A stretch of 64,000 bases of DNA from Limnohabitans sp. WS1 (GTDB taxonomy: Bacteria; Pseudomonadota; Gammaproteobacteria; Burkholderiales; Burkholderiaceae_C). Position 1 is the first letter of the stretch. Every line of letters begins with the position of its first letter. Positions 1-10,057 of the stretch are shown piece by piece. Location: assembly GCF_003063265.1 (NCBI RefSeq), contig NZ_NERU01000010.1:88658-152657 (forward strand), written 5' to 3'. The position numbers and the translations under genes are program-made. The notes below the pieces were generated by a model, which saw only the letters and a list, made by a program, of their open reading frames with translations, was not told the origin of the DNA and did not search any database.

Positions 1-188
1 CGGCCATTGTCAAAACCTTGCATGATGCGTTTCGGGCGGCGATGTTCACACCGCGCCACCTCCACGAATTGCAACGCTATGACCAAGACGCCGCCTACCT
101 GGACAGCCCCAGCTACAAACAAACCCTGCTGCAAATCGCGGCGCGGGAACGCCAGTTGCTGCAACGCATGAAACTGCTGGCCGAATGA
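1..188 (+). CDS. C-terminal end of a Bug/TctC-type periplasmic substrate-binding protein (partial)
   Basis: The window opens inside a plus-strand gene whose last 61 codons are visible, ending at the TGA at 186-188. The tail reads as an amphipathic helix region with a pattern like HDAFRAAMFTPRHLHEL followed by RYDQDAAYLDSPSY and a basic, Arg-rich end. This matches the C-terminus of the large betaproteobacterial Bug (tripartite tricarboxylate transporter substrate-binding) family, which are secreted solute receptors. The signal peptide and ligand-binding lobes lie outside the window. Its stop codon overlaps the start of the next gene (ATGA), suggesting cotranscription. The family call rests on a short tail only. 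Confidence 0.6.
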   Translation, partial: AIVKTLHDAFRAAMFTPRHLHELQRYDQDAAYLDSPSYKQTLLQIAARERQLLQRMKLLAE

Positions 189-961
189 CCCGTTCGATGG
201 AATCCCGAATGACCTCTTCCGCCACCCCTGCCGCCCCTGCCGCCGCCCTGAAAGCCGACCACTTGAGCAAGGCCTACCAAGGCCATGTGGCCCTGAGCGA
301 GGTCACCCTGAGCCTCATGCCCGGTGAACGCGTCGCCCTGCTGGGCCCCAACGGCGCGGGCAAATCCACCTTGATGCAGCTGCTGACGGGCTTGTTTGCG
401 CCCGATACCGGCAGCATCCACATCCTGGGCCACGACATGCGCAGCGCCGCACCCCGCGCCCTGGCCCACTTGGGGGTGGTGTTCCAGCAACCGGCGCTGG
501 ACCTGGACTTGAGCGTGCAGGCCAATTTGCGCTTTCACACCGACTTGCACGGCATGTCCCGCGCCACGGCCGACGCCCGCATTCACGAAGGGCTGGAGCG
601 CCTGGGCCTGATGGAACATCTGCACAAGCCTTGCCGCACCCTGTCTGGCGGCAACCGGCGCAAGATCGAACTGGTGCGAGCCCTGCTGCACCGCCCCGCC
701 GTGCTGCTGATGGACGAAGCCACCGTGGGCTTGGACCCGGCCTCGCGCGTGCAACTGCTGCAAGCGGTGCAAGACCTGCAACGCGAACAAGGCGTGGCCA
801 CCCTCTGGGCCACCCACCTGGTCGAAGAAGTCGAACACGCCGACCGCGTGATCGTGCTGCACAAAGGTGCCATCCGCCACCAAGGCCGCGTGGCCGACCT
901 GCTGACCGACACCGGGCAGGCCACGGTGCAAGCGGCGTTTTTGAGTTTGACACGGGTCTAA
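185..961 (+). CDS. ABC transporter ATP-binding protein (NodI / PQQ-alcohol-dehydrogenase-associated type)
   Basis: This 258-residue protein is a single ABC ATPase domain. It has Walker A GPNGAGKST near residues 54-62, a signature motif LSGGNRRK, Walker B LLMDEAT with the usual Asp-Glu pair, and an H-loop in ATHLVEEVEH. The variant Arg-rich signature followed by RALLHRP and VGLD resembles NodI-like exporters and the ATPase found beside PQQ-dependent alcohol dehydrogenases. It should sit on the cytoplasmic face of a permease that is not in this window; the next gene is convergent, so any partner must lie upstream. The ATG at 185 overlaps the previous stop; ATG at 209 is a plausible alternative that removes a short polar leader. 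Substrate unknown. Confidence 0.8.
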   Translation: MTRSMESRMTSSATPAAPAAALKADHLSKAYQGHVALSEVTLSLMPGERVALLGPNGAGKSTLMQLLTGLFAPDTGSIHILGHDMRSAAPRALAHLGVVFQQPALDLDLSVQANLRFHTDLHGMSRATADARIHEGLERLGLMEHLHKPCRTLSGGNRRKIELVRALLHRPAVLLMDEATVGLDPASRVQLLQAVQDLQREQGVATLWATHLVEEVEHADRVIVLHKGAIRHQGRVADLLTDTGQATVQAAFLSLTRV

Positions 962-1011
962 GCTGGTGCCCTTGGTTGGAACAAAGGGCGTGGATCCTTG
1001 GACCCGCCCGT

Positions 1012-2391
1012 TCAGCCCTGGGTCAAACTTTGGAGCACCGTTTTCAAATCAGGCTGATCGGCCAAGCCCATGCACGCCAGCCAGGCCTGTTCGGACTGGG
1101 CAAGGCCCAGGATCGGCGCGCTTTGGTCCACAAACTTGGCCTTGAGCAAATCGTGGGTCATGGGCCTTTCCAAACTGCCAATGGCCCGCTCGATGAAGAT
1201 GTGCAGGCTGCGGCCGTCGGTGGTCTCGATCGTCACGTCCACCGAGGCTTCGTGGATCTGGCGGTCCACGATCAGCTCGACACGGTCACGCAAGGCGATG
1301 ACTTCGGGCGAGCGGACCACCTCGTCCGCGTACTCATGCTCTCCTGCCTGGCCCTTCATGATGGCCACGGCGCAAGAATGGAACACGCTGAACTTGCTCT
1401 CCAAACCGGTTTGTGGGGTTTTCTTGCCGGTCAGCTCTTGCACCAAAGGGTGTGCCCGAACGGTGATGCGGGCAATTTGATCTGCCGTCAAAGCATGACC
1501 GTTGCGCAGTTGTACACAGGCGTCAATGGCCGGGTGAATGACGATGCCACAGGCAAAGGGTTTGTAGGTGTTCAGGGCGATTTCCCAGGTCTGGCCCAGG
1601 TTTTCAGTGATTTCAGCCCAATCGGTTTTGTCGGAAAACACCTGCATCAAGCCACGCGGTGCTTCGAGCGCCCGGCGTGAGGAGGTGAAACCATGGCGTG
1701 CCAGCAATGCCGACATCAGGCCGGCCTTGGCGGCCGCCCCCGGATGAAAAGGTTTGGTCATGGTGCCAAACTGTTCACGCAGGCCCACGGGTTGCGAGGC
1801 GGCAATGCCCAAGGCCATTTGGGTTTGAACCGCGTCCAACCCCAACAGACGTGCACAAGCGGCTGCGCTGCCCAACATGCCGGTCGAGCCCGTGATGTGC
1901 CAACCCCGGTCGTAATGGTGGGGGTACACGGCATTGCCCACGCGACACGACACTTCCACCCCCAGCACCAGCGCGTCAATCACCTGACGCCCGGACGCAC
2001 CCAAATGCTCGCCCAGCGCCAACGCTGCCGAGGCCACTGGACCTGCCGGGTGAATGATGGTCTTGAGGTGGGTGTCGTCAAAGTCGAAGGTGTGCGAACT
2101 GATGCCATTGAGCATCGCCGCATTGGCCATGTCCACCCGCTCTTTGCGGCCCAAAACGGCGGCCTGGGGGGCGGGTTCGAGTGCTTGAACAGCGGCCAAC
2201 GCCGCCGTCACCGTTTCGTGCGTGCTGGGTCCAACGGCGCAACCGGCCCAGTTGGCAAAGGTGCGGTGGGCTTGTTGCTCCACCTCGTCCGTCCAGCCCT
2301 TAGAGGGGTGGTTGGCTACAAAATGGGCCAACAGTGCCGTGACGGCGGGCGCGTTGGCATCGGCTTGGACAGTGGTATTGCGTGCGGTCAT
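1012..2391 (-). CDS. MmgE/PrpD family protein
   Basis: The protein of about 459 residues has the hallmarks of the MmgE/PrpD fold: an all-helical N-terminal domain containing DFDDTHLKTIIHPAGP (residues about 105-120), then HYDRGWHITGSTG and TKPFHPGAAAKAG. The family includes 2-methylcitrate dehydratase and cis-aconitate decarboxylase, enzymes that act on short polycarboxylic acids in the cytoplasm. The conserved Asp, His and Lys positions look intact. No propionate (prp) genes are adjacent, so it is probably a paralogue with another substrate. ATG at 2391 was chosen over a TTG at 2415, which would add eight residues. It is convergent with the ABC ATPase gene and divergent from the GST gene. 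Confidence 0.85.
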   Translation of the reverse strand: MTARNTTVQADANAPAVTALLAHFVANHPSKGWTDEVEQQAHRTFANWAGCAVGPSTHETVTAALAAVQALEPAPQAAVLGRKERVDMANAAMLNGISSHTFDFDDTHLKTIIHPAGPVASAALALGEHLGASGRQVIDALVLGVEVSCRVGNAVYPHHYDRGWHITGSTGMLGSAAACARLLGLDAVQTQMALGIAASQPVGLREQFGTMTKPFHPGAAAKAGLMSALLARHGFTSSRRALEAPRGLMQVFSDKTDWAEITENLGQTWEIALNTYKPFACGIVIHPAIDACVQLRNGHALTADQIARITVRAHPLVQELTGKKTPQTGLESKFSVFHSCAVAIMKGQAGEHEYADEVVRSPEVIALRDRVELIVDRQIHEASVDVTIETTDGRSLHIFIERAIGSLERPMTHDLLKAKFVDQSAPILGLAQSEQAWLACMGLADQPDLKTVLQSLTQG

Positions 2392-2571
2392 GGCTTGGAT
2401 GAAAGTTGGGGTCAAAACAAGCGCCCGATCTTAAGAGATGGAGGGCATCCAGCAGTCACACACAAGTCAGCCCCTGTCCCCCTGAACGGTCAAGGGTCAA
2501 GTGGGTGACCTTCCCAGGACTTGGGCTCGGTTAGCCTTGTGTTTGAATTTTCAACCCCCACAGGAGCCCCC

Positions 2572-3222
2572 ATGCTGACACTCTGCGGCTTTTCAGCCAG
2601 CAACTACTACAACAAAGTCAAAATCGCCTTGCTTGAAAAAGGCGTGCCTTTTCAGGAAGAACTGGCCTGGGTGGGCCAAACCGATGAACAAGCCAGCCCC
2701 TTGGGCAAAGTGCCTTACCTGAGAACCGAACACGGCAACTTGTGTGAATCTGCCGTGATCATGGAGTACATCGAGCACAAATTCCCACAAAACCCTTTGC
2801 TGCCTGCAGACCCATTTGCCGCAGCCAAGGTGCGCGAATTGGTGACTTTTTTGGAGCTGCACCTCGAACTGGTCGCTCGAAACCTGTACCCACAAGCTTT
2901 TTTTGGCGGCCAGATCAGCGACAGCACCAAGGAAAAAACCGGCATCCAACTCGAAAAAAACGTGGCCGCCTTTGCCAAGTTGGCCCAATTCAAGCCTTAC
3001 ATGCTGGGCGACAACCTGAGCTTGGCCGACTGCGCTGCTGCGGTGCATTTGCCCTTGGTCTCGGCTGCCACCAAAATCGTCTATGGCCGTGATTTTCTGG
3101 CCGACCTGCCGGTGCGCGACTACCTCAAGCACATGAACGAACGCCCCACCTTGCAACAAGTCAACGCCGACCGCAAAGCCAACACCGAACTGCTGCTGGC
3201 ACGCGCCAAAGCCAAGGCCTGA
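2572..3222 (+). CDS. glutathione S-transferase family protein
   Basis: A protein of about 216 residues with a thioredoxin-like N-terminal domain (SASNYYNKVKIALLEKG, then GKVPYLRTEHG and the ESAVIMEYIE motif, where the Ser after Glu normally binds the glutathione gamma-glutamyl group) and an all-helical C-terminal domain containing LSLADCAAAVHL. Family members conjugate or isomerise electrophiles with glutathione in the cytoplasm. The ATG at 2572 follows a good ribosome-binding site (CAGGAG), which makes it preferable to a TTG at 2521. The gene is monocistronic; a small GC-rich inverted repeat follows at 3232-3248. Substrate cannot be deduced. Confidence 0.85.
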   Translation: MLTLCGFSASNYYNKVKIALLEKGVPFQEELAWVGQTDEQASPLGKVPYLRTEHGNLCESAVIMEYIEHKFPQNPLLPADPFAAAKVRELVTFLELHLELVARNLYPQAFFGGQISDSTKEKTGIQLEKNVAAFAKLAQFKPYMLGDNLSLADCAAAVHLPLVSAATKIVYGRDFLADLPVRDYLKHMNERPTLQQVNADRKANTELLLARAKAKA

Positions 3223-3351
3223 ACCCCGAGCAGGGGCGCGAAGCCCCTCGAAACTGATCCAGGTCAAGCGCAGTCACGACGCTGCACAGCGTTCTCGTCG
3301 GCATTGACCTGCATCAACCTGTCCCCCTCTGGCTCGGCTCATGATGCAGAC

Positions 3352-3735
3352 ATGAGCACCACCTCTTTCAACACTCCCTCTCGCCTCCACGAAGCCGACA
3401 AAGCCCACCTGATCGAGGCCCGTCAACAACTGCTGCAACGCATGGCCCATCAGCGCGGTGGGCTGCGCTCCAGAGCCGAAGTGGCCGCCGATCACTTTGA
3501 CAATGGTTTTGAATCCCGCGCTCAGATTCAAACCGAACGCCAGACCGAATTCGCCCTGAACGAGCACGAAACCGCCGAATTGGGCGACATCGAAGCGGCA
3601 CTCGAGCGTGTGCAAGCGGGCACTTATGGCATTTGCACCGATTGCGGCATCACCATCCCAGCCGAACGGCTGAACGCTTACCCCGTCGCCAAGCGCTGCA
3701 TCGACTGCCAGTCTTTGGCAGAACACCACCGTTGA
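3352..3735 (+). CDS. DksA/TraR C4-type zinc finger protein
   Basis: The product is about 127 residues. It has an N-terminal coiled-coil helical region (about residues 8-85, rich in Arg, Glu and Leu) and a C-terminal zinc finger of type CTDCG with 17 residues to CIDC, near residues 100-120. DksA-family proteins enter the RNA polymerase secondary channel and alter promoter response; short forms like this one lack the long N-terminal segment of true DksA. The Asp-x-x-Asp-x-Ala tip typical of DksA is not obvious, so it is likely an accessory DksA-like protein. ATG at 3352 is used; an upstream GTG or TTG would add a poorly conserved leader. The following small gene begins 21 bases later, probably in the same transcript. 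Confidence 0.8.
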   Translation: MSTTSFNTPSRLHEADKAHLIEARQQLLQRMAHQRGGLRSRAEVAADHFDNGFESRAQIQTERQTEFALNEHETAELGDIEAALERVQAGTYGICTDCGITIPAERLNAYPVAKRCIDCQSLAEHHR

Positions 3736-3756
3736 TTTGTTGGCATAAGGAGCCCC

Positions 3757-4128
3757 ATGAGTACTTTTCACGCCGTCGTCTGGATCGACCACACCGAAGC
3801 CCATGTGGTCATGTTTGACCGTGAGCACGTCCAAGCCCAGCGCATCCAATCACGCAGCCACCACAAGCACCAAGGCCCATCAGACAATGCACCCGCCTTT
3901 TTTGCCGAAGTGGCCCAAGCCCTGATCGGCACGCACGAAGTCCTGTTGACCGGGCCTGGGCAGACTCGGTTGGCGTTTCGCACTTGGTGCAACGAACACC
4001 ACAAAGCCACAGCCAACACCATCGTGGACAGCATTGCAAGCGATCACCCCTCGGATGCACAACTGGCCGCGATGGCCAAACAGTACTTTGTCAAATTTGA
4101 CAACATGAACACGCCCCCTCGCGGCTGA
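3757..4128 (+). CDS. small conserved 'translational machinery' protein
   Basis: A 123-residue protein beginning FHAVVWIDHTEAHVVMF, with a His-rich stretch (SHHKHQ), a central segment HEVLLTGPGQTRLAFRTWC and an end containing DHPSDAQLAAMAKQYF. This pattern matches a small betaproteobacterial family annotated as translational machinery protein, distantly related to eRF1 / Dom34-like folds. Its biochemical role is not established. It starts after a clear ribosome-binding site (AAGGAG) and follows the DksA-like gene closely, so both may be made together, perhaps under stress; that last point is inference. Confidence 0.7.
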   Translation: MSTFHAVVWIDHTEAHVVMFDREHVQAQRIQSRSHHKHQGPSDNAPAFFAEVAQALIGTHEVLLTGPGQTRLAFRTWCNEHHKATANTIVDSIASDHPSDAQLAAMAKQYFVKFDNMNTPPRG

Positions 4129-4136
4129 CGCTGACA

Positions 4137-4205
4137 AGCCCCGGTGGGTCCGAGTTGCCCGTCTTTTTCGGCTTCTTGCATCGCCTGATGCGCCCACCGG
4201 GGGCT
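4137..4205. terminator. inverted repeat downstream of the small stress-type genes
   Basis: Arms AGCCCCGGTGGG (4137-4148) and CCCACCGGGGGCT (4193-4205) could pair to form a GC-rich hairpin with a 44-base loop, just after the stop at 4128. There is no T-tract after it, so it may be a 3' stabilising structure rather than a classic intrinsic terminator. The rest of 4129-4366 holds no gene that I can support. Confidence 0.3.
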
Positions 4206-4366
4206 GCTATGCTTTGGTGCATGCGCAGCTTTTTTCATTTTGCTTTTCAGATCCCCCAGCTTGACGAGGCACCTCGCTTTGATGGGTGCACCTTCAGCGG
4301 CCAGCAGGGCCGCTCTGACGACACTGGATTGGACCTGGCCTTGCTGAGCACGTTTGACGCGTGCTG

Positions 4367-4975
4367 ATGGCCATGGAACACACCTTTGCTTCGGCCACCA
4401 TCTTGCTGCTGCTGATCACCGACCCACTGGGCAACATCCCGATTTTTGTCAACAGCTTGCGTGCCGTGCCCCCGAAGCGACGGGCACGGGTGATCCTGCG
4501 CGAAGTCCTGATTGCTTTTGGCCTGCTGCTGAGCTTCATGTTTGTGGGTCAAAGCTTCCTCAAAGCGATGAGTCTGTCCGATGTGTCCTTGCAAATTGGT
4601 GGGGCTGTGGTGCTGTTTTTGATCGCACTGCGCATGGTTTTTCCACCTCCGGCCCAAGACAGTCCCACCCCGGATGTCGAACCCCTGATCGTGCCTTTGG
4701 CCATTCCGGCATTGGCCGGTCCTTCGGCCATGGCCACCGTTTTGTTGCTGGTCAGTCAGGCCCCCGAACGCCGTTTGGAATGGGTGGCCGCGCTCACGGT
4801 GACCATGGTGGTTTGTGCAGGGGTGCTGCTCATGGCCGAGCGCTTGCAACAAGTCGTCGGTGAACGCGTGGTCAGCGCATTTGAACGCTTGATGGGGCTG
4901 ATCCTGGTGTCCATCTCGGTGGAAATGCTGATTCGAGGCCTTCAATCCTTGGCGCTTCGCTGGCCCCATGCCTGA
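4367..4975 (+). CDS. MarC family integral membrane protein
   Basis: A protein of about 202 residues with roughly six hydrophobic helices. It carries the family signatures LLITDPLGNIPIF near the N-terminus and PLAIPALAGPSAMATVLLL in the middle (start of the second half-repeat), which identify the MarC/UPF0056 family of inner-membrane proteins. Despite the name, the family is not proven to take part in multiple antibiotic resistance and its substrate is unknown. Possible starts are GTG 4361, ATG 4367 and ATG 4373; none has a strong ribosome-binding site, and 4367 is used. It is convergent with mrdA, only 11 bases away. Confidence 0.85.
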   Translation: MAMEHTFASATILLLLITDPLGNIPIFVNSLRAVPPKRRARVILREVLIAFGLLLSFMFVGQSFLKAMSLSDVSLQIGGAVVLFLIALRMVFPPPAQDSPTPDVEPLIVPLAIPALAGPSAMATVLLLVSQAPERRLEWVAALTVTMVVCAGVLLMAERLQQVVGERVVSAFERLMGLILVSISVEMLIRGLQSLALRWPHA

Positions 4976-4986
4976 GGGTCAAGACC

Positions 4987-6978
4987 TCATTCTTCGCCCA
5001 GCTTGTTTTTCGGACTGAGCAGCGGCACGTCTTTTTTGGACCGTGGGGTTCCGACAGGTCCGGCCGTTTGCCCTTTTTGCGTGGCGGCCATGTCTTCTTC
5101 ACTGGGGTATTGGCCCAACAACCAGTAATCAAACACACGCCGGGCAATGGGTGCGGCAGAGGCGGCACCAAACCCTGCATTTTCAACGACCACCGCCACG
5201 GCAATTTTGGGTGCCTCAGCAGGTGCATAGGCCATGTACAAAGCGTGGTCGCGCTGGTACTCAGACAACTTGGCGGCGTTGTACTTGTCTTTTTGTCCAA
5301 TCGTCACCGCCTGCGCGGTGCCTGTTTTTCCGGCACTGGTGTAACCTGCCCCGGCAAAAACTCGGGCTGAAGTGCCCGAAGTCACCACGCCGACCAAACC
5401 ATTGCGCACCACTTCCATGTGCTCGGGCTTGAAGCCTAAATTGACCGACTCAGAGACCTGCACGGCCGATTGCGCATGGGTCAAAGCGTCTTGCGTGGCA
5501 GAGACCACGCGCGGTTTGTACTGTTGCCCCCCGCTGGCCAAAGTGGCCGTGGCCGAGGCCAACTGCACCATGGTGAACGTGTTGTAGCCCTGACCAATGC
5601 CCAAGGAAATGGTTTCGCCGCCATACCATTTCTTTTGCTCTGGCCGCTTGTAGTAATTGCGCTTCCACTCGGTGCTGGGCAAGACGCCGCGCACCTCACC
5701 GGGCAAGTCGATGCCCGTGATTTGGCCAAAGCCCAAAGGCTTCATGAAGTCATGTATGGCATCGACCCCCATGTCGTTGGCCAGCGAGTAGTAGTACACA
5801 TTGCTCGACAAAACGATCGACCGCACCATGTCCACCGGTCCCAGGCCATGGTCACCATGGCTGCGGAAAGTGTGCCCGCCATAAGTCCATGAGCCAGCGT
5901 CGTTGATGATGGTGCTGGCACTGCGCTTGCCCGTGGACAGGGCGGCCATGGCCATGAACGGTTTGTACGTTGACCCCGGAGGGTAAGTGCCGCGCAAAGC
6001 ACGATTGAGCAAAGGCTTGTCAATCGATTCGTTGAGCATTTGCCAGTTCTCGACATCAATGCCATCAACAAACAAGTTGGGGTCGAAGGTGGGCTTGCTG
6101 ACAAAGGCCAATACCTCCCCGGTGTTCGGGTCCAGCGCCACCAAAGCACCTCGCCGATTGCCAAAAAGGTCCTCCACCATCTTCTGCATCTGGATGTCGA
6201 TGGACAACACCACGTTTTGCCCAGGAATGGCGGGGCGGCTGGACAAACTGCGCGTGGCGCGTCCACCCGCAGAGGTTTCAACCTGGTTGACCCCAGTGAT
6301 GCCGTGCAACTCACGCTCGTAGCGCTGCTCGACACCCAACTTGCCGATGTATTCAGTTCCCCTGTAGTTGGAGGCATCCTCGTCTTCTTCCAGCCGCTCT
6401 TTTTCGCGTTGGTTGATGCGCCCGATGTACCCGATCACATGGCTGGCGAGTTCACCGTAGGGGTACTGTCTGAACAAGCGGGCCTTGATTTCAACACCCG
6501 GGAACCGGTATCGCTGGGCACTGAAGCGGGCCACTTCTTCGTCGGTCAACCGATTGCGAATGGGCAAGGAATCGAAGCTCTTGGACTCCTCGCGTAAACG
6601 TTTGAAACGACGACGGTCTTTGGTCTGAATGTCCACCAACTCCGACAGTTCGTTGATGGTGGCCTCCAGATCGCTGACCTTGGAGGGGGTGATCTCCAAG
6701 GTATAAGCTGAGTAATTACTGGCCAGCACCACCCCATTTCGATCGAGGATGGTGCCGCGAGGCGGCACGGTGGGCAAGATGGCCGTGCGGTTGTTTTCGG
6801 CCTGCTCGTGCAAATCCTCGTGGCGAATCACTTGCAAATAAATCAAGCGCGAGGCCAGCAAGGCAAAACAAAACAACACCAACCATTGCACCACGGCCAC
6901 ACGGTACTGAAAACGCTGGATCTCAACACGCGTGTCGCGCAATTCCGCAAGTGAGGGCAGGTGAAAAGGCATGGTCAC
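4987..6978 (-). CDS. mrdA: penicillin-binding protein 2, elongasome transpeptidase
   Basis: A 663-residue peptidoglycan transpeptidase (E. coli enzyme 633). It has a short cytoplasmic N-terminus, one membrane anchor (about residues 27-50), a pedestal domain, and a transpeptidase domain with the catalytic STYK (Ser336, Lys339), the SSN motif and the KTGTA motif. It cross-links side-wall peptidoglycan in the periplasm as part of the MreBCD-RodA complex that maintains rod shape. It is the last gene of mreB-mreC-mreD-mrdA; its GTG start (6978) overlaps the mreD stop, and an in-frame ATG lies two codons later. rodA, often next in other genera, is not downstream here. The extra length comes mainly from a polar C-terminal tail. 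Confidence 0.97.
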   Translation of the reverse strand: MTMPFHLPSLAELRDTRVEIQRFQYRVAVVQWLVLFCFALLASRLIYLQVIRHEDLHEQAENNRTAILPTVPPRGTILDRNGVVLASNYSAYTLEITPSKVSDLEATINELSELVDIQTKDRRRFKRLREESKSFDSLPIRNRLTDEEVARFSAQRYRFPGVEIKARLFRQYPYGELASHVIGYIGRINQREKERLEEDEDASNYRGTEYIGKLGVEQRYERELHGITGVNQVETSAGGRATRSLSSRPAIPGQNVVLSIDIQMQKMVEDLFGNRRGALVALDPNTGEVLAFVSKPTFDPNLFVDGIDVENWQMLNESIDKPLLNRALRGTYPPGSTYKPFMAMAALSTGKRSASTIINDAGSWTYGGHTFRSHGDHGLGPVDMVRSIVLSSNVYYYSLANDMGVDAIHDFMKPLGFGQITGIDLPGEVRGVLPSTEWKRNYYKRPEQKKWYGGETISLGIGQGYNTFTMVQLASATATLASGGQQYKPRVVSATQDALTHAQSAVQVSESVNLGFKPEHMEVVRNGLVGVVTSGTSARVFAGAGYTSAGKTGTAQAVTIGQKDKYNAAKLSEYQRDHALYMAYAPAEAPKIAVAVVVENAGFGAASAAPIARRVFDYWLLGQYPSEEDMAATQKGQTAGPVGTPRSKKDVPLLSPKNKLGEE

Positions 6979-7496
6979 AGCGGCCGAATATCGTCACGCT
7001 CGAATGCACGCCTTTGTGGGGCCAACAACAATGCGCCCACCAAAGGCCAAAGTGCCGCCTGAAGCAAAGGACCCAACACTTGGGTCCACACAGGCCAGGC
7101 GTCCTGCGCAACGAGTCGCGTCAACCACTCCACCAAGGCAGCCAACACAAACAGCGGCAAAATTTGCAGCGCTTGCTCTCTGAGCGGAAACCACAACAAA
7201 CGGCGCTGGGCAATGTTGGCCAGTCCGGACAAGACCACATAAGACAAGGCGTTTTGCCCCAACAAGGCCGACTCGTGCACATCCAGGGCCAAGCCCAACA
7301 AAAAGGCCAACACCAAACCGACCCGCCGTGGCTGGTGGACTGTCCAAAACACCACCACAATGGCCAAGACGTCGGGCAACCAATACCACCCCAGCAAACC
7401 CAACAACATGTGCACCAGCAAGGCCAGCATCAGGGTGATGCCGATGAACTTGGGGTTGGCAGGCAACAACAACGGCCGACCGGCGGGCATGATCAT
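6975..7496 (-). CDS. mreD: rod shape-determining protein MreD
   Basis: A 173-residue, very hydrophobic protein with about five or six membrane spans and the family segment GLALDVHESALLGQNALSYV. MreD is an inner-membrane partner of MreC and the elongation machinery. The ATG at 7496 overlaps the mreC stop (ATGA), and its own stop overlaps the mrdA start, which points to translational coupling across mreC-mreD-mrdA. Confidence 0.95.
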   Translation of the reverse strand: MIMPAGRPLLLPANPKFIGITLMLALLVHMLLGLLGWYWLPDVLAIVVVFWTVHQPRRVGLVLAFLLGLALDVHESALLGQNALSYVVLSGLANIAQRRLLWFPLREQALQILPLFVLAALVEWLTRLVAQDAWPVWTQVLGPLLQAALWPLVGALLLAPQRRAFERDDIRPL

Positions 7497-8431
7497 GGTT
7501 TGGCTCCTGCCGTCGAATACCCGGACGACTTGGCCTTGGCGTTGGAGGCCTTGCCCGTCTCAGGGGGGGCTGCTGGCCAGTCCTTGACCGGCAACAACAC
7601 CAACAAGTGCCGTCCCCGCTCCGTGGCCATGGGCTCAGCATGGACTCGGGCAAAAGATGAGTCAACACGGCGGTCGATGCGTGCGATGCGACCCACATGC
7701 AAACCCGCCGGATAGACGCCATCAATGCCACTGGTGGTCAGCAAATCACCCTTTTGCAAGTCTGCGCCAGCCGGCACAAACTTCAGATCCAATGATCCAC
7801 CCAAGGTGTAAGGGTCGCCATTGGCCACATGGCGGCTTCCTGTGCGTGCATTCATGACCGGAATGCTTTGATCCCGATCGGTGAGCAAGGTCACCTCGCT
7901 GACCAAGGGGTAAACGCGAGTGACTTGACCCACCACACCCGCCGTATCGATGACGGCTGAGCCATGAACAATACCGGCCAGCTGCCCACGATCCACCACC
8001 ACTCGACGGGTGTATGGATCCGCCGTGTCGTACAAGACTTGCACCGCTTTGGAGGGACCCGCGATCTGAACCCGCAAATCCAGCAGTTGCCGCAAATGAG
8101 CGTTTTCCTGACCCAACTGCTCCACCTGCTGCAAACGCTGTGCCTGCGCAATGGTGCGGCTTTGGTAACTTTGCGCGGCATCTTGTGCCTCTTCAAGGTT
8201 GCCGAAATATTGCCCCATGGCGACAAAGGCACGCCCAGGTTGCAGTGACAACCACTGCAAAGGCGACAAAACCAAGGCCACCCCCGAACGAATGGGTTGT
8301 GAAATTTGCAAACGGTGGTCAGCGGCCATCAGCAAGATGGACAACAAGCCCAACAGCAACATCTTCGAGGTCGAAGAAAGGCCCTGCCGAAAAATCGGCG
8401 GGGCGCTGCGCTCAATCGTATCCAGAGCCAT
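7493..8431 (-). CDS. mreC: rod shape-determining protein MreC
   Basis: A 312-residue protein with a short cytoplasmic N-terminus, one transmembrane helix (about residues 22-38), a coiled-coil (about 75-115, Gln- and Leu-rich) and a periplasmic two-lobed beta domain containing VVDRGQLAGIVHGSAVID and LLTTSGIDGVYPAGLHVG. MreC activates PBP2-RodA and links it to MreB. The C-terminal 30 residues are Pro-, Lys- and Ser-rich and likely disordered. It is separated from mreB by 70 bases that contain a strong hairpin. Confidence 0.95.
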   Translation of the reverse strand: MALDTIERSAPPIFRQGLSSTSKMLLLGLLSILLMAADHRLQISQPIRSGVALVLSPLQWLSLQPGRAFVAMGQYFGNLEEAQDAAQSYQSRTIAQAQRLQQVEQLGQENAHLRQLLDLRVQIAGPSKAVQVLYDTADPYTRRVVVDRGQLAGIVHGSAVIDTAGVVGQVTRVYPLVSEVTLLTDRDQSIPVMNARTGSRHVANGDPYTLGGSLDLKFVPAGADLQKGDLLTTSGIDGVYPAGLHVGRIARIDRRVDSSFARVHAEPMATERGRHLLVLLPVKDWPAAPPETGKASNAKAKSSGYSTAGAKP

Positions 8432-8465
8432 GGTTCAGTTGCACCGGATGATGGGGGTCAATCGT

Positions 8466-8497
8466 CTGCAGGTCCACGCCCGAGCGTTGACCTGCAG
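8466..8497 (-). promoter_or_regulatory. mreB-mreC intercistronic stem-loop
   Basis: On the minus strand, just after the mreB stop (8502), perfect 9-base arms CTGCAGGTC and GACCTGCAG enclose, after a single mismatch, a second 4-base stem ACGC/GCGT capped by a TCGG tetraloop. No T-tract follows, so it is probably a processing or 3'-stabilising structure, or a partial attenuator that makes mreB transcript exceed mreCD, rather than a full terminator. The role is inferred; the structure is directly visible. Confidence 0.6.
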
Positions 8498-8501
8498 TGC
8501 T

Positions 8502-9754
<1,253 letters not shown>

Positions 9755-10054
9755 ATGTCGCTGACCTCACAGGATATTGCCCGCATTGCAAACCTCGCCC
9801 GGCTGGAACTCAAGCCGGACGAAAGCGAGCGCATGCTCACTCAAATCAACGGCTTTTTTGGCATCGTGCAAGCCATGCAGGCGGTGGACACCACCGGCAT
9901 CACCCCCATGGCCCACCCCGTGGCGGCCATTCAGGACATCACGCTGCGCCTGCGTCCCGACCTGGCGAGCGAACCCAACCAACGCGATCTGAACCAGCAA
10001 AGCGCCCCCGCCGTCGAGCGCGGCCTGTTCCTGGTCCCCAAAGTCATCGAGTAA
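9755..10054 (+). CDS. gatC: Asp-tRNA(Asn)/Glu-tRNA(Gln) amidotransferase subunit C
   Basis: A 99-residue protein with the GatC pattern: [12 protein letters not shown] near the N-terminus, then a middle TPMAHPV and a C-terminal LRPD...[12 protein letters not shown]. GatC wraps around GatA and GatB and stabilises the complex that converts Glu-tRNA(Gln) (and Asp-tRNA(Asn)) to the amidated form. First gene of gatC-gatA-[two inserted genes]-gatB; gatA starts three bases after its stop. Confidence 0.97.
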   Translation: MSLTSQDIARIANLARLELKPDESERMLTQINGFFGIVQAMQAVDTTGITPMAHPVAAIQDITLRLRPDLASEPNQRDLNQQSAPAVERGLFLVPKVIE

Positions 10055-10057
10055 GCC

